From an uncultured Acidimicrobiaceae bacterium (GTDB taxonomy: Bacteria; Actinomycetota; Acidimicrobiia; Acidimicrobiales; UBA8592), in assembly GCA_913031515.1 (NCBI GenBank), contig CAJWET010000061.1:1-8343 (forward strand): a DNA stretch of 8,343 bases, written 5' to 3'. The notes beneath the pieces were generated by a model. That model was not told where the DNA came from. It was given only the letters and a program-made list of their open reading frames with translations, and did no database searches. Shown one piece after another: positions 1 to 5,972 of this stretch (positions are counted from its first letter, which is position 1; the number at the start of each line of letters is the position of its first letter). Made by a program: the position numbers and the translations under genes.

Positions 1-302
1 ACGACATCCACATGCTTAGCTTTTTCTCTAATCGTTTCTTGATCTTTTTGTGCTAAACACCCTCCAACCAAAATTTTCAATTGTGGATTCGCATCTTTTA
101 GTTTTTTCAGGTTTCCCAAATGGCCATAGAACTTATTGTCAGCATTCTCACGAATACAGCAAGTGTTCAATACTATGACATCAGCATCATCAATTTCTAC
201 CGTTCTCTTCAACCCAGACGTTTCAAGGATCCCTGATATACGTTCGGAGTCATGCTCATTCATTTGACAACCGAAAGTCTGGATTATGTAACGATCATCC
301 AC
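1..302 (-). CDS. miaB: MiaB, tRNA-2-methylthio-N6-dimethylallyladenosine synthase (N-terminal part; gene runs off the left edge)
   Basis: MiaB is a radical-SAM enzyme that adds a methylthio group to i6A37 of tRNAs reading UNN codons. Only the first 100 or so residues are present, covering most of the N-terminal methylthiotransferase domain. That domain binds the auxiliary [4Fe-4S] cluster through three cysteines, and all three are visible: C12 in TFGCQMNEHDSERI, C48 in VLNTCCIREN, and C82 in VGGCLAQ. The QMNEHDSE and NTCCIREN signatures point to MiaB rather than its paralogue RimO. The radical-SAM CxxxCxxC motif would lie outside the window. The frame was read by reverse-complementing the left end. 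It opens 12 bases after an in-frame TGA (314-316), and the only plausible start in between is GTG at 300-302. The purine stretch AGAAGA directly abuts that GTG, so the Shine-Dalgarno is poor. The gene lies 54 bases after recA and is probably cotranscribed with it. Confidence 0.93.
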   Translation of the reverse strand, partial: MDDRYIIQTFGCQMNEHDSERISGILETSGLKRTVEIDDADVIVLNTCCIRENADNKFYGHLGNLKKLKDANPQLKILVGGCLAQKDQETIREKAKHVDV

Positions 303-341
303 TCTTCTAGGGTAGAGGGAATCATTTCAGCTAGCACCAAT

Positions 342-372
342 ATTCGAATTGATTAATCAATCTTCAATTGAA
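342..372. repeat. Cluster of three short perfect palindromes at the recA 3' end
   Basis: Three AT-rich palindromes are packed around the recA stop codon: ATTCGAAT (342-349), ATTGATTAATCAAT (348-361, spanning the TGA) and TTCAATTGAA (363-372). They have no loops and no following T-run, so a Rho-independent terminator is not supported. They could be chance in AT-rich sequence, a protein-binding site, or part of an mRNA structure between recA and miaB. Confidence 0.4.
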
Positions 373-1394
373 ATTGGTTCGTCATCAACTTCCGTAAATT
401 GATCTACTTCTTCATCCGGATGTACTGTTTCCCAAATTCGATTTTCGATTTCCATCATAATTTCTGGATTCTCACTTAAGAAAACTTTTGCTTTCTCGCG
501 TCCCTGTCCAAGTTGTTCGCCTTCATAGGTGTACCATGCGCCGGATTTTTTAACTATGTCCATATCAACACCAGTGTCAAGCAAGGACCCTTCACGGCTG
601 ATCCCTTTCCCGTACATGATGTCGAACTCTGCCTGCCGGAATGGTGGAGCACATTTATTCTTAACCACTTTAACTCTGGTTCGGTTCCCGACAACTTCAA
701 CTCCAGATTTCAAAGATTCTATTCGTCGAATATCTAATCGAACTGATGAATAGAACTTGAGGGCACGACCACCAGGTGTTGTTTCAGGGGATCCAAACAT
801 TACTCCGATTTTTTCTCGAAGTTGATTAATGAAAATTAAAATAGTTTTGGTTTTATTTAAGTTACCTGTTAGTTTCCGAAGAGCTTGCGACATCAGACGT
901 GCCTGTAGCCCGACGTGGCTCTGCCCCATTTCCCCTTCCAACTCAACGCGTGGAGTGAGAGCAGCAACTGAATCAACAACTATGACGTCAATAGCCCCTG
1001 ACCGCACTAACGTGTCGACAATTTCAAGTGCTTGTTCACCATTGTCCGGCTGCGAAATTAATAGTTCATCTACATCAACGCCAATCGCCCTTGCATATAC
1101 CGGATCCATAGCATGTTCTGCATCAATGTAGGCACATATTCCACCGTTACGCTGTGCTTCAGCGACTACATGCGTGGCAAGTGTTGATTTTCCTGAAGAT
1201 TCTGGACCGAAAATTTCTGTTACACGCCCTCGTGGTAAACCACCAACACCGAGAGCCAAATCGAGAGCTAGAGCACCAGTTGGCACTGACTCGATCTGCA
1301 TAGTGGTTTTTTCTCCCATTTTCATTACAGCGCCTTCGCCAAATTGTTTTTCAATCTGACTCAAAGCCATATCTAGTGCTTTATCTGATTCCAT
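357..1394 (-). CDS. recA: RecA recombinase
   Basis: RecA polymerises on single-stranded DNA in the cytoplasm, catalyses strand exchange and triggers LexA self-cleavage in the SOS response. The 345-residue length is normal. Key elements are Walker A GPESSGKS (63-70), catalytic Glu93 in IDAEHAMDP, Walker B VIVVDS ending at D141-S142, the FINQLREKIG loop-2 region with its conserved Gln, and GNRTRVKVVKNK in the central core. The C-terminal tail is strongly acidic (EEVDQFTEVDDE), as in other RecA proteins. ATG 1392-1394 is preceded by AGAGG with 5-base spacing, so the start is secure. No intein interrupts the gene. It has its own LexA-type promoter upstream. It is separated from cinA by the plus-strand msrB-hydrolase pair and followed after 54 bases by miaB, with no recX between. 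Confidence 0.99.
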   Translation of the reverse strand: MESDKALDMALSQIEKQFGEGAVMKMGEKTTMQIESVPTGALALDLALGVGGLPRGRVTEIFGPESSGKSTLATHVVAEAQRNGGICAYIDAEHAMDPVYARAIGVDVDELLISQPDNGEQALEIVDTLVRSGAIDVIVVDSVAALTPRVELEGEMGQSHVGLQARLMSQALRKLTGNLNKTKTILIFINQLREKIGVMFGSPETTPGGRALKFYSSVRLDIRRIESLKSGVEVVGNRTRVKVVKNKCAPPFRQAEFDIMYGKGISREGSLLDTGVDMDIVKKSGAWYTYEGEQLGQGREKAKVFLSENPEIMMEIENRIWETVHPDEEVDQFTEVDDEPISIED

Positions 1395-1496
1395 GCTTAC
1401 CTCTTATCTAGTGGGGGTACTAAAAAGCAGTTTCCTTGTTGAAACCTATGCTCACCATAAAACAACGGTGTGACATTATTGATTGCGAATAACATC

Positions 1497-1525
1497 AGTG
1501 TAACTACGAACATTTGTTCGGTCAA
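1497..1525 (-). promoter_or_regulatory. recA promoter, -35 TTGACC and -10 TACACT with a 17-bp spacer
   Basis: On the minus strand TTGACC (1520-1525) is followed after exactly 17 bases by TACACT (1497-1502), close to the housekeeping sigma-factor consensus. A transcript would begin near 1490, giving a recA leader of about 95 bases that ends in the AGAGG ribosome-binding site. The spacer is filled by the LexA-type palindrome, as expected for a repressible SOS promoter. The leader has small possible hairpins (for example GTTTC/GAAAC around 1430-1445) with no clear function. Confidence 0.78.
1507..1520. promoter_or_regulatory. LexA (SOS) operator CGAACATTTGTTCG
   Basis: The 14-mer has perfect CGAAC/GTTCG arms around four bases. 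It matches the Gram-positive/actinobacterial SOS box core GAAC-N4-GTTC (Bacillus consensus CGAACRNRYGTTYC, with one mismatch in the centre and one at the outermost base). It lies between the -35 and -10 of the recA promoter, so LexA binding would block RNA polymerase. It is 81 bases upstream of the msrB ATG on the opposite strand, so an effect on msrB is possible. I found no convincing plus-strand promoter overlapping it. Confidence 0.88.
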
Positions 1526-1600
1526 GCATTTGAGCAAAATAAGGACATTGATGACCTAAAAAACAAATGGGCAGTAATGTAAAGAGAGAACGGAGGCAAT

Positions 1601-2002
1601 ATGGATACCCCAAAAGAGTCAAACGAAGAACTTAAAAACCGCCTTAGCCCTGACCAGTACTACGTTACCCAGCAAGCTGGGACTGAGCCAGCTTTTTCTG
1701 GCTGCTATTGGGACTCCAAAGAGGACGGTGTATACCATTGCATCGTCTGTGACGCTGAACTTTTTTCTAGTGCAACAAAATATGATTCTGGGACAGGATG
1801 GCCGAGTTTCTTTGAAGCAACAGATACAGACAGGGTAAGTCGAGTGGAAGATCATTCTCATGGCATGGTTCGCAATGAAGCTATTTGTACTGCGTGCGGC
1901 GCCCATCTCGGCCACATCTTCAACGATGGCCCTCCGCCAACCGGAGAACGATTTTGCATGAATTCTGCTTCTCTACGGCTTCAACCGAAATTAGATAGCT
2001 GA
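1601..2002 (+). CDS. msrB: Peptide-methionine (R)-S-oxide reductase MsrB
   Basis: MsrB reduces methionine-R-sulfoxide in proteins back to methionine, usually with thioredoxin as electron donor. The 133 residues are a complete single MsrB domain with no signal peptide, so it should be cytoplasmic. Visible elements are the structural zinc site in two CxxC pairs (C47/C50 in YHCIVCDAELF and C96/C99 in ICTACGAHLGH), the SGTGWPSF block (63-70), HSHGM (85-89), and the catalytic cysteine C119 in ERFCMNSASL. The resolving cysteine that many MsrBs carry in SGCGWPSF is threonine here (T65), a common natural variant. An extra cysteine, C35, lies in FSGCYWD. ATG 1601 has GGAGG four bases upstream, which fixes the start. 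It is probably cotranscribed with the hydrolase gene seven bases downstream. No convincing promoter was found; the gene reads divergently from recA. Confidence 0.96.
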   Translation: MDTPKESNEELKNRLSPDQYYVTQQAGTEPAFSGCYWDSKEDGVYHCIVCDAELFSSATKYDSGTGWPSFFEATDTDRVSRVEDHSHGMVRNEAICTACGAHLGHIFNDGPPPTGERFCMNSASLRLQPKLDS

Positions 2003-2009
2003 ACCATCT

Positions 2010-2771
2010 GTGGCTTCAATCCGGATAAGGCTTTTCGCGATAGTAGTTATTTTCTTCGGGTTATTTCTTTCAGCATGTTCAAACGGCAGTTCAGATCCAG
2101 CTGATGCAAATATACAAAACTCTCAAGGAACATCTAACGACGGCGCTGAAAGACCAAATGCACCGGAGGTTGTTCGGTTCTATACAGAAGATGATGAGGA
2201 AATTTCAGGCTCGGTTTTTGGCGAAGAAGGGGATGTCGGCATTGTGCTTGCCCATATGCGTGGACGCGGACAATCCTCATGGTTTGAGTTTGCCGAGAAA
2301 GCAAGAGACTCGGGATACGTAGTGCTTACTTTTGACTTTCGTGGATATGGAGAATCAACAGGCAAAAAGGACAAACGCATAGACCGAGACCTTGAGGCAG
2401 CGGTCAGGTATATGACCATTCACAAAAAAGTTCGTGAAGTTGTCATTATTGGTGCTTCCATGGGGGGTACAGCTGCGATAGCGATTGCCGATGAATACAA
2501 CGTAGCGGCCGTAGCGGCGCTGTCCCCACCTATTACCTTTGGGAGAATTGATGCTCTCGAAGCTGCTTCTTCGATGAAAACCCCGCTTCTACTGGTTGTT
2601 GCGGAGAACGACCCGCCCTTCAATGGGTACGTAAATAGTTTCCGTAATGCTGCTGCAGCGGTGAGATACCTCGAGATGACTGGAAATCAGCACGGGTCAA
2701 ATCTTTTCGCTGACCATAACGAAGAATTAACTGAGCAACTCATAGCATTCGTTTACGCCCAAACACGTTAA
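2010..2771 (+). CDS. Predicted secreted alpha/beta-hydrolase lipoprotein
   Basis: This is a 253-residue alpha/beta-hydrolase with a lipoprotein signal peptide: short basic start (IRIR), hydrophobic core (8-20) and lipobox LSAC with lipidation at C23. A Ser/Gly/Asp/Asn-rich linker follows to about residue 50. It is therefore probably anchored outside the cytoplasmic membrane. The fold is shown by the strand-turn VLAHMRGRGQ (80-88, oxyanion region), LTFDFRGYGES (106-116), and the nucleophile elbow GASMGG with S150. Likely partners are D201 in VVAENDPP and H228 in NQHGS, giving a complete triad. The family includes esterases, lipases and peptidases; the substrate cannot be read from sequence. 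The start is GTG 2010, seven bases after the msrB TGA with no good Shine-Dalgarno, so it may rely on translational coupling. Its TAA overlaps the cinA stop in convergent orientation. Confidence 0.85.
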   Translation: MASIRIRLFAIVVIFFGLFLSACSNGSSDPADANIQNSQGTSNDGAERPNAPEVVRFYTEDDEEISGSVFGEEGDVGIVLAHMRGRGQSSWFEFAEKARDSGYVVLTFDFRGYGESTGKKDKRIDRDLEAAVRYMTIHKKVREVVIIGASMGGTAAIAIADEYNVAAVAALSPPITFGRIDALEAASSMKTPLLLVVAENDPPFNGYVNSFRNAAAAVRYLEMTGNQHGSNLFADHNEELTEQLIAFVYAQTR

Positions 2772-4015
2772 GTTTCCTTCTCCAATCGGAGACGAAGGGT
2801 ATTTAAGACAGTAATCGTAGTGAACTGTCTTATTCTTTCACGATCAAAGGGCCACTTTACCGAATTTGACTGAACCACTCCCCCAACCGATGTAGCCATC
2901 CAAACCCGCCCAACTTCTTCTTCGACTGGATTTGGCCCAGCTTCTCCTGTTACAGCTGCGGCAATATCAGCATGCAAGACACTACATGCCCCTGCCACCA
3001 TTGCTTCAACGGCTTCCTGTGATACAGCTGGGATATCAGGTACCCCCAGAACAGTACGCTTCACATCTCCAGAATAAGCGACTATTGACCCTTTAAAAAC
3101 ATCACTGGAACCTGGAATTGAGGTGATTCGACTTCCAATCAATCCACCTGTCAAAGACTCAGCAACACCCAAAGTAAGATTTCGTTCACGACAGAGTCCT
3201 AAAATTACCGCTTCGATAGTTTGGTCATCGAACGAAAAGATAATTTCATCTCCAAGTATGGAGGAAACGATTTCAGCTTCTGAATTTAGAATGCTTTCTA
3301 CTTCTGATTCCGAATCTCCTTTTACTGTAATTCGGACTTTGAGCCCTTCAATCCCACTCGCAAGAAATGCAATGGTAGCGCCGCCTTCTCGATCCAATCT
3401 TTCGATTTCACCGGCCAACTTTTCCGCCAAGCCTGATTCAGATTCTCCCCAAGTTCGCAACGTCTTTGATCGTATTATGCTTGTAATACCTGCTTTCGCT
3501 CTTATATTCGGCAAGATATCTTCGAAAACCATCTGTTTCATTTCCCAAGGAACACCTGGGACTGCGTAGAGAGTTTTCCCATGGATAACAGCTTTTAGAC
3601 CAGGAGCCGTTCCAGGCATTACGGATAACACCTCAGCTCCTACTGGAACCAGAGCCTGTCGGAGATTATTCGATGGCATGGGGTGATTTCTACCTCCAAA
3701 GATTGCCGAGATCCGCTCAACAAGTCCCTCGTCAGTAACAAGTTCTGCCCCCATGACTTCCGCTATCACATCCCGCGTCAAATCATCTTGAGTAGGTCCG
3801 AGGCCACCGCAAACAATAACGAAATCCGACCGATCTAAAGCTTGCTCCAAGACTCTCTTAATACGATCAGGGTTATCTCCCACCTTTGTTTGGTAGTAAC
3901 TATCTACCCCGGCTAGAGCAAGCTGTTCCCCAATCCACGAAGAATTCGTATCAACTATTTGCCCGAGTAACAGTTCGGTCCCTACGGCAACTACTTCACA
4001 ACTCAATCGTCCCAT
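2768..4015 (-). CDS. cinA: CinA-family protein (MoaB-like domain plus PncC-type NMN deamidase domain)
   Basis: CinA couples an N-terminal MoaB/MogA-like domain, which in studied members hydrolyses ADP-ribose-type substrates, to a C-terminal domain that deamidates nicotinamide mononucleotide in pyridine-nucleotide salvage. The gene was first known as competence-induced. The 415-residue length is full. N-terminal signatures are VGTELLLGQIVDTN (11-24), CGGLGPTQDDLTRD (69-82), PGTAPG and VPGVPWEM. The C-terminal domain has AESLTGG with S287, VAYS with Y314, and VTGEAGP (355-361). In the last motif, Glu358 stands where Ile or Val is usual, and the following segment NPVEEEVGRVW differs from the common GGxxxKPVGxV form. 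The start is ATG 4013-4015, limited by an in-frame TAA 12 bases upstream, with no clear Shine-Dalgarno. It lies 34 bases after pgsA and ends convergently on the hydrolase gene with a 4-base overlap. Confidence 0.96.
   Translation of the reverse strand: MGRLSCEVVAVGTELLLGQIVDTNSSWIGEQLALAGVDSYYQTKVGDNPDRIKRVLEQALDRSDFVIVCGGLGPTQDDLTRDVIAEVMGAELVTDEGLVERISAIFGGRNHPMPSNNLRQALVPVGAEVLSVMPGTAPGLKAVIHGKTLYAVPGVPWEMKQMVFEDILPNIRAKAGITSIIRSKTLRTWGESESGLAEKLAGEIERLDREGGATIAFLASGIEGLKVRITVKGDSESEVESILNSEAEIVSSILGDEIIFSFDDQTIEAVILGLCRERNLTLGVAESLTGGLIGSRITSIPGSSDVFKGSIVAYSGDVKRTVLGVPDIPAVSQEAVEAMVAGACSVLHADIAAAVTGEAGPNPVEEEVGRVWMATSVGGVVQSNSVKWPFDRERIRQFTTITVLNTLRLRLEKET
2804..2838 (+). terminator. Candidate intrinsic terminator of msrB-hydrolase, embedded in the cinA coding end
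   Basis: A perfect 9-bp inverted repeat, TAAGACAGT (2804-2812) and ACTGTCTTA (2824-2832), encloses an 11-base loop and is followed by TTCTTT (2833-2838). It begins 33 bases after the hydrolase stop in the right orientation for the plus-strand transcript. The minus-strand side has no T-run, so it should act one way. The stem is AT-rich and the U-tract imperfect, so strength is uncertain. A second imperfect hairpin (CCTTCTCC/GGAG..AAGG, 2776-2798, three-base bulge) lies just before it. Both fall within sequence encoding the last 25 or so residues of CinA. Confidence 0.5.
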
Positions 4016-4049
4016 ATCACGACTTTATATGAGACAAAGTATGGTCACC

Positions 4050-4643
4050 TCATCTACGCAAGGATCCACCAGAGAGTGCTGCTTGGTAGCCGGTGCGGAC
4101 ATACTGCCAACCAGTAATCAACGTCATCGCGACCGCTAACCAGAGCATGAGAACAATCAACCAATCAATCCCTTCAAAAGTCGGCATTACTGCCAGCATG
4201 AGCGTTGCCCCTTGAGCAAAGGTTTTCCACTTAGCCAATTCTGAAGCTGGGACAACTATGGACTTCCTTGCTAACCAAAAACGATATCCGGAAATCCAAA
4301 GTTCCCTTAACACAATTATAAGTACTGGGAGCCAGTGGAAACGACCGATCGACAGGAGAGAAAACATACACCCAAGAACGACAACCTTGTCAGCAAGTGG
4401 GTCAAGAAAAGCTCCAGCTTTCGTAACACTGTCAGTAGCCCTAGCTAGTCGACCATCAACGGCATCACTTACTCCAAAAACTCCACCAAGGATGAACGCT
4501 GCCCAAGAAGTTCCGCCATGGTCTTCGGCATTGAGAATAATTATGAAAAGTATTGGAGATGCAATGATCCTTGCAATGGTTATGAGATTTGCTGGTGTGA
4601 TTAAACCAGCCGCAGAATATTCTGCTTGGTCTTCAGTCATTGC
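4050..4643 (-). CDS. pgsA: CDP-diacylglycerol-glycerol-3-phosphate 3-phosphatidyltransferase (PgsA family)
   Basis: This integral membrane enzyme of the CDP-alcohol phosphatidyltransferase family most likely makes phosphatidylglycerophosphate from CDP-diacylglycerol and glycerol-3-phosphate. The catalytic signature D-x2-DG-x2-AR-x8-G-x3-D-x3-D is complete: D59, D62, G63, A66, R67, G76, D80 and D84. Hydrophobic segments surround it (about 18-36, 46-58, 87-125 and 158-180), matching the usual six-helix layout. An open frame reaches back to an ATG at 4691, but I chose ATG 4641-4643 (197 residues). That start has a G-rich Shine-Dalgarno-like tract just upstream, overlaps the rimO stop as ATGACTGA (translational coupling), and gives a normal family length. 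The longer form would add 16 poorly conserved residues lying within rimO. The acceptor alcohol is inferred from the pgsA-cinA-recA neighbourhood; a related alcohol transferase is a lesser possibility. Confidence 0.92.
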   Translation of the reverse strand, partial: AMTEDQAEYSAAGLITPANLITIARIIASPILFIIILNAEDHGGTSWAAFILGGVFGVSDAVDGRLARATDSVTKAGAFLDPLADKVVVLGCMFSLLSIGRFHWLPVLIIVLRELWISGYRFWLARKSIVVPASELAKWKTFAQGATLMLAVMPTFEGIDWLIVLMLWLAVAMTLITGWQYVRTGYQAALSGGSLRR

Positions 4644-5901
4644 CCCCCCAATGTTCAGATGTACTGATTTCTGCTTTGTGGTCAGTGCCAAAAGCTTCTC
4701 GTATAGTAACTGTTTCGAAACTTCCGACTTTCAGATTATCCGGAACGAAGACAAGTCCGTCGATCTCAGGGGCTTCACGGTGACTTCGGGCTATTCCGCT
4801 ACTCTCCACTAAGACAGTCACGTTACTCCCTATTTGAGAGTCTCTTTTTTTCTGTGTAATCCCGTCCTGGAGGTCCCCTAATTCTCTTAGACGTTCAAGC
4901 ATCAAAGATTTTGGAACTTCATCACCTAAAGTCGTTGCATAGGTACCATCTTCTTTGGAGTACGGGAACAAACCGCACCAGTCGATCTGATTCTCTTCAA
5001 GGAATCGTATTAATTGGTCATGGTCATCCTCAGTTTCGCCAGGGTAACCAACAATAAAATTTGTTCTGAACGCTGCGTCTGGTCTTATCCCCTTGATCCG
5101 TCGAATGATGTCTGTGAATCTCTCCCCATCTCCCCATCTCCGCATTTTGCGGAGAAGCGGAGAAGAGACATGTTGAAGGCTCAGATCAAAATAGGGAACA
5201 GGGCTACCTGCGATTATGTCGACCAGTTCCCCTGTAAGACTTGAGGGGTACAGATACAAAAGCCGAACCCAAGGGACAATAGTGCTGACTTCTTTTACTA
5301 AATCGGCAATACCTTCAGTGCTATCTCTCCGGTCCCTACCCCAAGACGCCAAATCCTGTGCGACTAGAACAATTTCCTGTACGTCCAAAGACAAGATTTC
5401 GTCTCGAATATCAGCAACTGATCTGGAACGCTGCGGACCCCTGAAGGAAGGAATAGCGCAAAATCCACAAATCCTATCGCACCCTTCTGCAATTTTGACG
5501 TAACCCCATGGCTCATCCCGTTTAGGTCGAGGTAAATTTAATAGATCGAATTTTGGGGTGTTTGGTTTCGTAGAGATCGATACGGGGACCCCGAACCCAA
5601 CTACTGCGTCAACATCGTTTTTCAATGAAGATGCAATATCGTCTCCATACCTTTCAGCTAGACACCCTGTGACAACTAATTCAACATCGTCGGCTCGAAG
5701 TTGGCTTAATTCGAATACCGTTTCAATGCTTTCTTCCCTAGCTTCTTCTACAAATGAACATGTATTAACAACTATAAGGTTTGCATCTGTCGGTGAATCT
5801 GCGGGTTCTAAGCCATCTAGAAGAAGCGTTCCGGCTATTTTCTCACTATCAACCTTGTTTTTAGGGCACCCCAAAGTCTCTATCCAGAAGCTTTTACTCA
5901 C
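4633..5901 (-). CDS. rimO: RimO, ribosomal protein S12 methylthiotransferase
   Basis: RimO is a radical-SAM enzyme that adds a methylthio group to the beta-carbon of a conserved aspartate in ribosomal protein S12. The 422 residues contain the full architecture. The N-terminal cluster-binding domain has C12 (ETLGCPKNKVDSE), C48 (VNTCSFVEEAREES) and C80 (VTGCLAERY). The radical-SAM CxxxCxxC motif is C141/C145/C148 (GCDRICGFCAIPSFRG). SLQHVSSPLLRKMRR and FIVGYPGETEDD are typical core motifs. A C-terminal TRAM domain runs from about 355 to 415. LGCPKN and the CSFVEEAREES block identify RimO rather than MiaB, whose gene starts at the left edge. The start is GTG 5899-5901, immediately after an in-frame TAG, so no longer form exists. 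Its stop overlaps the pgsA start. The gene lies 71 bases after the exchanger; I see no strong promoter or terminator in that gap. Confidence 0.97.
   Translation of the reverse strand: MSKSFWIETLGCPKNKVDSEKIAGTLLLDGLEPADSPTDANLIVVNTCSFVEEAREESIETVFELSQLRADDVELVVTGCLAERYGDDIASSLKNDVDAVVGFGVPVSISTKPNTPKFDLLNLPRPKRDEPWGYVKIAEGCDRICGFCAIPSFRGPQRSRSVADIRDEILSLDVQEIVLVAQDLASWGRDRRDSTEGIADLVKEVSTIVPWVRLLYLYPSSLTGELVDIIAGSPVPYFDLSLQHVSSPLLRKMRRWGDGERFTDIIRRIKGIRPDAAFRTNFIVGYPGETEDDHDQLIRFLEENQIDWCGLFPYSKEDGTYATTLGDEVPKSLMLERLRELGDLQDGITQKKRDSQIGSNVTVLVESSGIARSHREAPEIDGLVFVPDNLKVGSFETVTIREAFGTDHKAEISTSEHWGGND
4641..4652 (-). promoter_or_regulatory. pgsA ribosome-binding region: seven-G tract within the rimO 3' end
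   Basis: Seven consecutive G (the complement of the seven C at 4646 or so) lie two bases before the pgsA ATG and inside the rimO codons for WGG near its C-terminus. The tract can pair loosely with the anti-Shine-Dalgarno and supports the short pgsA start. It is also a homopolymer where sequencing or replication slippage could occur; a one-base change would alter only the last few RimO residues and leave pgsA intact. Confidence 0.55.
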
Positions 5902-5906
5902 CTCCT
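5898..5906 (-). promoter_or_regulatory. rimO Shine-Dalgarno AGGAGGTGA overlapping its GTG start
   Basis: The minus-strand sequence AGGAGGTGA is complementary over nine bases to the usual 16S rRNA 3' end, but its last GTG is the only available rimO start codon. The spacer is therefore effectively zero, unlike msrB (4 bases) and recA (5 bases). Either initiation here is unusual or the assigned start is wrong; no other ATG, GTG or TTG in frame precedes the conserved ETLGCPKN block. Confidence 0.6.
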
Positions 5907-5972
5907 AAGCGTACCTTCCTAGGGAGTTTTATGCAGATACCAGTCTGAACTCCGAAAGCCTCGGTTTCCCCG

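Noticed and set aside
303..341. A miaB start at the ATG near 325-327
   Set aside because: That frame (MIPSTLEEW...) stops after 13 codons; the conserved MiaB frame begins at GTG 302.
1514..1580. A plus-strand promoter for msrB
   Set aside because: TTGTTC, TTGAGC and TTGATG candidates do not pair with a good -10 at 16-18 bases; nothing was convincing enough to annotate.
4644..4691. A longer PgsA starting at the ATG at 4691
   Set aside because: It would lie deep inside rimO and add 16 unconserved residues. The ATG at 4643 has a G-rich ribosome-binding tract and stop-start overlap with rimO.
4258..4812. A 184-codon plus-strand open frame
   Set aside because: It is antisense to pgsA and the rimO end, with no recognisable motif; the opposite strand encodes clear conserved proteins.
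5915..5926. Near-palindrome CTTCCTAGGGAG upstream of rimO as an operator
   Set aside because: It is short, imperfect and not associated with a recognisable promoter; chance is the simplest explanation.
5952..5964. Hairpin CCGA/TCGG between the exchanger and rimO as a terminator
   Set aside because: The stem is only four base pairs and has no T-run on the minus strand.
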